64,000 nt of DNA. It comes from Actinopolymorpha singaporensis (GTDB lineage: Bacteria; Actinomycetota; Actinomycetes; Propionibacteriales; Actinopolymorphaceae). The notes under the pieces were generated by a model that was given only the letters and a program-made list of their open reading frames with translations, made no database searches and had not been told where the DNA came from. The translations under genes and the position numbers were made by a program. The DNA lies in NCBI RefSeq assembly GCF_900104745.1, contig NZ_LT629732.1, forward strand, positions 4,637,981 through 4,701,980, written 5' to 3'. Shown one piece after another: positions 55,564 to 64,000 of the stretch (its first letter is position 1; each line of letters starts with the position of its first letter).

Positions 55564-56391
55564 TCAGGAGGCGGTCCAGCCGCCGTCGAGGGTGAGCGCG
55601 GCGCCGGTCAGGGACGTGGTGGCGGGTCCGCACACGAATGCCACCAGTTCGGCCACCTCGTCGGGTTCGACCAGGCGCTTGAGCGGCGTGCGGGCGAGGA
55701 GCACCTCCTCCAGCACCTGCTCCTCCTCCACGCCGTGCGCCTGCGCCTGGGCGGCGAGCTGCTTCTCCACCAGCGGCGTCCGGACGTACCCCGGGCAGAT
55801 CGTGTTGGACGTGACTCCGCGCCCGGCGGCCTCCAGTGCGAGTACCTTCGACAGGCCTTCCAGGCCGTGCTTGGCCGCGACGTAGGCCGACTTGTACGCC
55901 GACGCCCGCTGGCCGTGCGCGGAGGAGACGTGCACCAGCCGTCCCCACCCCCGCGCGTACATGCCCGGGAGGACGAGCCGCGCCAGCCGGAACGGCGCCT
56001 CGAGCATCACCCGCTGGATCAGCGCGAACTTCTCCACCGGGAACTCCTCCACCGGCGCGACGTGCTGCAGGCCAGCGTTGTTGACCAGGATGTCGGCATC
56101 ACCGAGCGCGTCCAGCCGCTCGAGGACCTCCAGTCCGGCCGGATCGCCGAGGTCGACCGTGTGCGCCTGCCCGCCCACCTCGGCAGCCACCGCGGCGGCA
56201 CCGTCGGCGTCGAGGTCCAGCACGACCACGTGGGCGCCGGCGCGGGCGAGCCGGTGGACGCAGGCCCGGCCGATGCCGCTGGCGCCGCCGGTGACCACGG
56301 CCGTCCGGCCGGACAGGTCGATGCCGCCGTCTGCAGCAGGCGCCGTCCTTGCTGTGCCGGCTGGTGTCGAGGCGGGAGTGGTGTCGGTCAT
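55564..56391 (-). CDS. Short-chain dehydrogenase, 3-hydroxybutyrate-dehydrogenase-like
   Basis: This 275-residue SDR has the cofactor motif RTAVVTGGASGIGRACVHRL near residue 29, ADILVNNAGLQHVAPVEEFP, the catalytic Ser (VHVSSAHGQRASAYKSAYVA) and the Y-x-x-x-K in SAYVAAKHGLEG. The NNAGLQHVAPVEEFP segment and the C-terminal TSLTGAALTLDGGWTA are typical of D-3-hydroxybutyrate dehydrogenases. Specificity is inferred. It stands 37 bases upstream of the GNAT gene in the same direction. Confidence 0.83.
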   Translation of the reverse strand: MTDTTPASTPAGTARTAPAADGGIDLSGRTAVVTGGASGIGRACVHRLARAGAHVVVLDLDADGAAAVAAEVGGQAHTVDLGDPAGLEVLERLDALGDADILVNNAGLQHVAPVEEFPVEKFALIQRVMLEAPFRLARLVLPGMYARGWGRLVHVSSAHGQRASAYKSAYVAAKHGLEGLSKVLALEAAGRGVTSNTICPGYVRTPLVEKQLAAQAQAHGVEEEQVLEEVLLARTPLKRLVEPDEVAELVAFVCGPATTSLTGAALTLDGGWTAS

Positions 56392-56520
56392 GCCGACCTA
56401 CCGTACGTCCGTACGCCGGCGGGGTCCCGGCCGGTGGGCGGGGCCCGGCATGCGCGTTTGGGGTGTCGCGCCGGCCGACGGCTGGACGTCGTACCGTCAG
56501 TGGCCGGAAGGAGGTACCTC

Positions 56521-56844
56521 GTGGGATCCGAACCGACGACCGACGACGGATTGGCCCTCCCCGCCGACGCCGATCCCCACACCGAGAAGCTGTTCCGTGC
56601 CTTCGTCCGCGAAGGACGGATCACCGCGATGCCCGCAAAGGCGGGCCGGCGCCGGCTGCTGCTGGACCACGTGGCTCAGCTGTTCGAGCCCGGCGTCCGT
56701 TACCCCGAACACGTCGTCAACGAGACCTTGCTTCGGGTGTACGACGACCAGGCGGCGCTGCGGAGGTACCTCGTCGACGAGGGTCTGCTCGCCCGTGACA
56801 ACCACGCCGTCTACTGGCGGTGCGGCGGCACCGTCCGCCCCTGA
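56521..56844 (+). CDS. DUF2087 protein
   Basis: This 107-residue protein matches the small DUF2087 pattern: KLFRAFVREGRITAMPAKAG, RRRLLLDHVAQLFEPGVRYP, EHVVNETLLRVYDD and LRRYLVDEGLLARDNHAVYW. The domain looks like a winged helix and is often found beside or fused to ArsR/MarR-type regulators. GTG at 56521 has GGAGG about 6 bases upstream. Function unknown. Confidence 0.82.
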   Translation: MGSEPTTDDGLALPADADPHTEKLFRAFVREGRITAMPAKAGRRRLLLDHVAQLFEPGVRYPEHVVNETLLRVYDDQAALRRYLVDEGLLARDNHAVYWRCGGTVRP

Positions 56845-57028
56845 GCACGCCCTCCATGCCTCGTGGCCGCCCTGACTGCCCGGACGGAACCCGCAGCGAC
56901 GGCCTGGTCCGGCGTGTCGGCGGCGATGAGTCTCGGCGGCCGGGGCAGTCTTCCTCCCGGCGTGACCGGTCCTAGGACGGCGGCTCACCCGAAGCACCCA
57001 CCGAAACCAGGGGAAGGCGAACGGACCG

Positions 57029-58158
57029 ATGAGTGACCTGAACGAGCTGCTGAGCATGCATGTCGGCAACGGCACGGTCCCGGGTGCCGTTGCCGTCGTG
57101 GCCCGAGGCGACGACCTGGAGCTGGCAGTTGCCGGCTCGGTGGACATCGAGGGCACCGCACCGATGGCGAGGGACACGATCTTCCGCATCGCCTCGCTCA
57201 CCAAACAGCTCACGGCAGCCGGCGTGATGCTGCTGCTCGAGGACGGCCGGATCGGCCTGGACGACCCGATCGGCAAGTGGCTGCCCGAGCTCGCCGAGCC
57301 GAAGGTGGTGCGTACTCCGAGCAGTCCGGCCGACGACGTGGTGCCGGCCGTGCGGCCGATCACCGTCGAGCACCTGCTCAGCTCCCGGGCCGGCTGGGGA
57401 TTCCCGTCCGACTTCACACTCCCGGCGGTCGGCCTGATCTTCGACGTCCAGAAGAGCGGGCTCGATCCGCAGGCCGTCGATCCTCCGGACGCCTGGCTGG
57501 CCGCGCTGTCCCGCGTCCCGCTGGTCTACCAGCCGGGCGAGGGATGGCTGTACAACATCTGCTCCGACCTCCAGGGCGTGTTGATCAGCCGGGTCACCGG
57601 TCAGCCGCTGCCGGACTTCCTCGCCGAGCGACTGTTCGAGCCGCTCGGCATGGCCGACACCGGGTTCGAGGTGCCGGCCGGCAAGCTGGGATGCTTCACC
57701 AGCCTGTACCGCACCGCTCCCGACGGCGGCGGGCTGGTGGTGGCGGACGCCCCCGACGGGCAGTGGAGCAGCCGGCCGGCCTTCCCGTCCGGAGCCGGCG
57801 GTCTGGTCAGCACCGCCGACGACTGGCTCCGCTTCGCACGGATGCTGCTCGCCGGAGGCATTCACGAGGGCCGCCGGGTCCTGTCCACCGAATCCGTACG
57901 GCAGATGACGACCGACCACCTTACCCAGGCGCAGCGCGACATCGGCGAGCTGTTCCTGGACGGGCAGGGCTGGGGGTACGGCGCCTCGGTCGACCTCGCG
58001 CCCACCAGGCCGTGGAACGAACCCGGGCGCTACGGCTGGACGGGCGGCAGCGGAACGGCCGGGTACGTCTCCCCCGCGAGCGGCACCATCTCGCTGCTGC
58101 TCACCCAGGTGGCGATGGACAGCCCCGTGCCGCCGCCGGTGATGCGGGACTTCTGGAC

Positions 58159-58183
<25 letters not shown>
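57029..58183 (+). CDS. Serine hydrolase of the beta-lactamase (class C/PBP-like) superfamily
   Basis: This 384-residue protein has the S-x-x-K motif in IFRIASLTKQLTAAGVMLLL near residue 56 and the Y-x-N motif in GEGWLYNICSDLQGVLISRV. The third motif region is GRYGWTGGSGTAGYVSP. No signal peptide is seen, so it is cytoplasmic, unlike true beta-lactamases. It could be an esterase, peptidase or similar enzyme. Its 3' end overlaps the NUDIX gene by 25 bases. Confidence 0.85.
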
Positions 58184-60752
<2,569 letters not shown>

Positions 60753-60967
60753 TCAGCCTATCAACAGCCGATCGGCCCGCCACACACCACGCCGGTCCGC
60801 GGGACCGGGCGGATGGTCGGACGTTACACCCCCGCGGCGCCACCTGGACATGGCCGGGGACCGGGCCTGGCACCCGCCGCGAGAGAGCCTGCGGCGAAGC
60901 CGGCGAGAGGCTCGGCGGACGTCGCGAAGGCGGCGGCGTAATGACCGATCCGCCTTCGATGCGTGGA

Positions 60968-62056
60968 TCATCCAGATGTGATCACCTCCTGGTAGATCTT
61001 GGCGATCTCCCGGGCGGTCTCGTCCTCGTCCGGCCAGGTAGCAGCCTGTCTCGGGCCGGCTGCACGCAGTCGCGCCGCAACCTCCGCACGGTCGAGCACC
61101 TCGGTGAGCGCGGTGGCCACCGCACCGGGATCATCCGGGGGGACCAGCACGGCCGCCGAGCCCACCAGGTCGGGGATGCCACCCACCGCGGTGGCGACGA
61201 GGGGTACGCCAGACCGCAGGGCCTCCTGCGCCACCAGGGCCCGGGCCTCCCACTGGCTGGTGAGTACGGCGACGTCGGCCGCGGCGAGGAGTTCGGCGAC
61301 GTCGGTCCGGTGCCCGGCCAGCCGCACCGGCAGCCGCTCCCGCTCGATGCGTTCGGCCAGCTCCGCGTGGAGAGGACCCTCACCGGCGACCAGCACCAGC
61401 GGCGGGAGCGCGTCGCGGTCGCGCAGGCGGACCACGGCGTCGAGCAGGACGTCGTACCGCTTCTGCGGGGCGAGCCTGCCCACAGCGAGCACCAGCGGCC
61501 GGGACGCGAGGCCGAGCGACCGGCGTACCTCCTCCCGGCTGCGGGTGGCCGGTGCGAGCGCCGGCGCGGACACCGCGAGGAGCCGGGCGTCACGGGCGCC
61601 GAGGCGGGCGGCCTCCTCGGCCAGATCGGCCGAGGCGGCGAGCACGACGGTTGCCCGGCTGACGGCCCATCTGCGGGCCAGCTGCATGGGCAGCCGCCGC
61701 CAGCTGGTGTCCGAGACGGTGTTGTGCCAGCTCACCACCAGCGGCGTCGAGCGTTCACGGGCCAGCGACGCGACCACCGACGCGGCGTGTCCGTGCGCGT
61801 GGACCACGTCGGCACCGGCGAGGACGGCTCGGCCATGCCGGACCGCACCGGGCGCCGGGACCTCCAGGGGCACGAACTGCGCCACCCGGCCGAACCCGAA
61901 CCTGCGGTCGGTCGCGGCCGGGCCCGCGATCCGAACGGTGTGACCGGACTCGACCAGCCGCACGGCGAGGGAACGCACATGCCGGCCGATGCCGCCCGTG
62001 CTCGGCCCGAGCAGGAGAGCGATGCGCGGCGCCCTCGGGGGATTCGGGGCGCTCAC
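60968..62056 (-). CDS. Family 4 glycosyltransferase
   Basis: This 362-residue GT-B enzyme has the donor-side signature VGRLAPQKRYDVLLDAVVRL, LVLVAGEGPLHAELAERIER, and SQWEARALVAQEALRSGVPL with the E-x7-E motif, then ATAVGGIPDLVGSAAVLVPP. The acceptor half starts IALLLGPSTGGIGRHVRSLA. It overlaps the murJ stop by 4 bases. Coupling to murJ suggests a role in cell-envelope glycan assembly; the acceptor is unknown. Confidence 0.88.
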   Translation of the reverse strand: MSAPNPPRAPRIALLLGPSTGGIGRHVRSLAVRLVESGHTVRIAGPAATDRRFGFGRVAQFVPLEVPAPGAVRHGRAVLAGADVVHAHGHAASVVASLARERSTPLVVSWHNTVSDTSWRRLPMQLARRWAVSRATVVLAASADLAEEAARLGARDARLLAVSAPALAPATRSREEVRRSLGLASRPLVLAVGRLAPQKRYDVLLDAVVRLRDRDALPPLVLVAGEGPLHAELAERIERERLPVRLAGHRTDVAELLAAADVAVLTSQWEARALVAQEALRSGVPLVATAVGGIPDLVGSAAVLVPPDDPGAVATALTEVLDRAEVAARLRAAGPRQAATWPDEDETAREIAKIYQEVITSG

Positions 62057-63897
62057 CGTCGGCCGGCCGTGGTGCCGTCGGTGGTCTCCTCGCCGCCCGG
62101 GCCGGGATTCGTGTCAGCGGTCGTGTCGGCGGTGGTGTCCCCAAGCCGGCCGCCGGGTGCATCGGCGTCCCTGGCGCCGGTACGCCTGCGCGCGAACCGG
62201 CTGAGCCGCCGGGACACCGACAGCAGGTCGTCGCGGTCGGTCAACGCCATGAGCAGAGCCACGAGCACGGCGAAAGCCACCGTCACCGCCAGCCCGGCCA
62301 GTGCCGCCCCTGTCACCGCACGCACGATGTCACCGTCCGCGGACCCCCGTCCCGTCCACCGCCCGACCGCCGCCGAAGCCGTCGCGGCGACGCTACCCGC
62401 GAGCACCGACAACCCGAGTCCGCGCAGCGCTCCCGGTCCGGTCGCGCGGCGTACTCCGACGAGCAGGACGACGGCGCCCAGGAGCAGGCCGAGGGACATC
62501 GCCGTGCCGAGTCCGCTCGCGGTGGCCGCCGCCGGGAGTTCGGCGGTGGCGAAGACCGCCGCGGCGGCGACCGCCAGCCACCCGGCCGCCGTCCCCCACG
62601 CCGCCCAGGCCGGATTTCCGCGGGCATAAAGGAGCCGGCCGCCCAGCGTCACCAGCCCGAGCGCGGGCACCGCCGGAGCGAACGCGGTGAGGGCACCGGC
62701 CAGTGCCGACGTCGCGCCGCCGCCGGGTCCGAGGACGAACAACCTGGCCAGTGGTGTCGACGTACCGGCGAGCAGGGCACCGCCGAGCGCACCGAGCAGC
62801 ACGACCGTCCGGACGGCACCCGCGGTGAGCCGCCTCAGCTCAGCCGCGTCGGCCTCGTCCACTGAGCCCGCCGGCACCGGCGAGTCGGGAGGACGTGGCG
62901 CAGCGGGTCGATCTGCCGAGGCGAGCGCCGCCGCGTGCGGGAAGACCGTGGTGGCGACCGGCACCACGAGCACCGCGTACGGCAGGGTGAACAGCGCGTA
63001 CGCCCAGGTGTAGAGGGTCAGCGTCCCCGGCTCGCCACGGTGGTTGGCCAGCCAGGTGAGCACCAGCGCCACGAGTTGCTGGGCGATCAGGGCGAGCATC
63101 CCGGCCGCGGCCAGCCGGCGCGCCCGGGACGCGACGCCCGGCGGGAACCGCAGCGCCGGCCGCATCGGTGACGCGGACCCCTTCGCCCGTGCGAACGCCA
63201 CGAGCACGGTGAGCGCCATCGCCACCACCCCGAGGGAGGTGCCGCCGGCGAGCACGGCCACCGCGCGGTCGGGGACCGACCGCGCGTCGAGGATGCCGCC
63301 CGCGACGGCCGCGAACCCTGCGTACGCGGCGATCACCACCAGGCTGCTGGCCAACGGGGCGAGCGCGGCGGCCAGGAACCTGCGCTGCGCCTGCAGGGCA
63401 CCGGAGACCACCACCGCCACGCCGTAGAACCACATCTGCGGGGCGAAGATCACCAGCATCCGCGCGGCGAGCTCTGCGGTGGGTGCGCCGCAGCCGGAGT
63501 CGCCGGCCAGCATGAGGTGGGCGTACGGGCCGGCCAAGGCCGCCGCCAGGACCGTCACCGGAGTGAGGACGAGCAGCGTCCACGTCAGCAGTGCCGACAG
63601 TGTCCTGGCGGCCTCTCCGGCGGCCGAACGGGAGGTGACGCCCGCCAGCAGCGGAACGACCACCGAGGCCAGTGCCCCGCCGGCGACGATCTCGAAGGCG
63701 ACGTTCGGCAGCTGGTTCGCCGTGTTGTACGCGTCGCCCAGGCAGGTGTCGCCGACGGTCTTGGAGAAGACGAGCCACCTGCCGAACCCCACCGCCCGGG
63801 CCGCGACGGTGACCGCTGCCACCAGCACGGCCGCGCGGGCCAGGCCGCTCCCCCATCCGCGCGGGTGAGCCGTCGTCGGCTCCCGCGCCGCGGTCAT
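62053..63897 (-). CDS. murJ: Lipid II flippase MurJ (MviN)
   Basis: MurJ moves lipid II across the membrane. The 614-residue protein has about 14 hydrophobic helices of the MOP exporter fold. Family features are VAARAVGFGRWLVFSKTVGD, AYNTANQLPNVAFEIVAGGA, LVIFAPQMWFYGVAVVVSGA and YALFTLPYAVLVVPVATTVF. The last 60 residues form a hydrophilic tail with a DTTAD repeat (GDTTADTTADTNPGPGG). The ATG overlaps the stop of the upstream gene by 4 bases. Confidence 0.92.
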   Translation of the reverse strand: MTAAREPTTAHPRGWGSGLARAAVLVAAVTVAARAVGFGRWLVFSKTVGDTCLGDAYNTANQLPNVAFEIVAGGALASVVVPLLAGVTSRSAAGEAARTLSALLTWTLLVLTPVTVLAAALAGPYAHLMLAGDSGCGAPTAELAARMLVIFAPQMWFYGVAVVVSGALQAQRRFLAAALAPLASSLVVIAAYAGFAAVAGGILDARSVPDRAVAVLAGGTSLGVVAMALTVLVAFARAKGSASPMRPALRFPPGVASRARRLAAAGMLALIAQQLVALVLTWLANHRGEPGTLTLYTWAYALFTLPYAVLVVPVATTVFPHAAALASADRPAAPRPPDSPVPAGSVDEADAAELRRLTAGAVRTVVLLGALGGALLAGTSTPLARLFVLGPGGGATSALAGALTAFAPAVPALGLVTLGGRLLYARGNPAWAAWGTAAGWLAVAAAAVFATAELPAAATASGLGTAMSLGLLLGAVVLLVGVRRATGPGALRGLGLSVLAGSVAATASAAVGRWTGRGSADGDIVRAVTGAALAGLAVTVAFAVLVALLMALTDRDDLLSVSRRLSRFARRRTGARDADAPGGRLGDTTADTTADTNPGPGGEETTDGTTAGRR

Positions 63898-64000
63898 CGG
63901 CGTGGCGGGCGCCGGCCGAGCTCGTCCAGTCGGCGCAGCGGCGCGTGTCGCTCGATCACGGCGGTGAACGATACCCGTTCGGAGGCGAGGATCAGTCCCA
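63894..64000 (-). CDS. 3' end of an unidentified gene (cut by window edge)
   Basis: The last 34 codons of a minus-strand gene are open to the window edge and end in RLDELGRRPPRR followed by a TGA that overlaps the murJ start (ATGA). The visible residues are too few to name a family. In related genomes genes such as recN, steA and the MctB-type transporter lie on this side, but I cannot match it to any of them. Confidence 0.6.
   Translation of the reverse strand, partial: GLILASERVSFTAVIERHAPLRRLDELGRRPPRR

Overview
The window is a high-GC (about 70%) stretch with very dense genes, frequent GTG starts, 4-base stop/start overlaps and several apparently leaderless promoters. These traits, plus a DUF222/HNH protein, ECF sigma factors with DGPF partners, and the order of the housekeeping genes on the right, point to an actinomycete. 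Propionibacteriales (Nocardioides, Kribbella or Actinopolymorpha relatives) is a reasonable guess, but nothing seen here proves the family.

Region 1 (1-25.2 kb) looks accessory. It opens with the 3' part of a ribosomal-protection (tetracycline resistance type) GTPase and a methyltransferase. An ArsR-SRPBCC-VOC operon with a large dyad operator follows, then a DUF222/HNH protein and a TPP-riboswitch-controlled thiO-thiS-thiG-thiE operon. Next come a GT2 glycosyltransferase, a TetR-SGNH hydrolase pair and two ECF42-like sigma factor/DGPF modules, the second carrying an AhpD-like CxxC protein. The rest holds a methyltransferase, a divergent XRE-cupin regulator/thioredoxin-reductase-like pair, an esterase, a DUF1772 protein, a DinB protein, a TDT-type transporter and a VOC protein. 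Scattered among these are at least five broken genes (two MFS, two GNAT, one VWA), so this half looks like a region of gain and decay.

Region 2 (25.2-64 kb) is built on a conserved actinobacterial backbone read on the minus strand. From right to left it is murJ, a GT4 glycosyltransferase, pyrG, a NUDIX gene, ald, xerD, parA, scpA, scpB, rluB, aroH, tyrA, cmk, plsC, der and then tRNA-Pro(GGG). Two blocks interrupt it. The larger (30.3-45.8 kb) carries an APH-like kinase, an acyltransferase-like protein, a SnoaL protein, a DUF4037-like protein, phosphoketolase and acetate kinase, a secreted GH16 enzyme, a MerR regulator with a membrane protein, a creatininase-family hydrolase, a Ser/Thr kinase and a large PEP-synthase/rifampicin-phosphotransferase-like enzyme. 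The smaller (52.2-58.2 kb) carries a class V aminotransferase, a MurA-like enzyme fused to an N-terminal XRE DNA-binding domain, a GNAT, an SDR, a DUF2087 protein and a serine beta-lactamase-like hydrolase.

The most interesting signals are these. Three matching ECF-type promoters (TGTCRA-N17-CGN) sit at the two sigma/DGPF modules; one of them points away from any recognisable gene. The HTH-MurA fusion keeps all the catalytic residues checked and has a small palindrome just upstream. The arsR and merR genes both have symmetric operators placed at apparently leaderless starts. The thi riboswitch P1 stem overlaps the thiO ribosome binding site.
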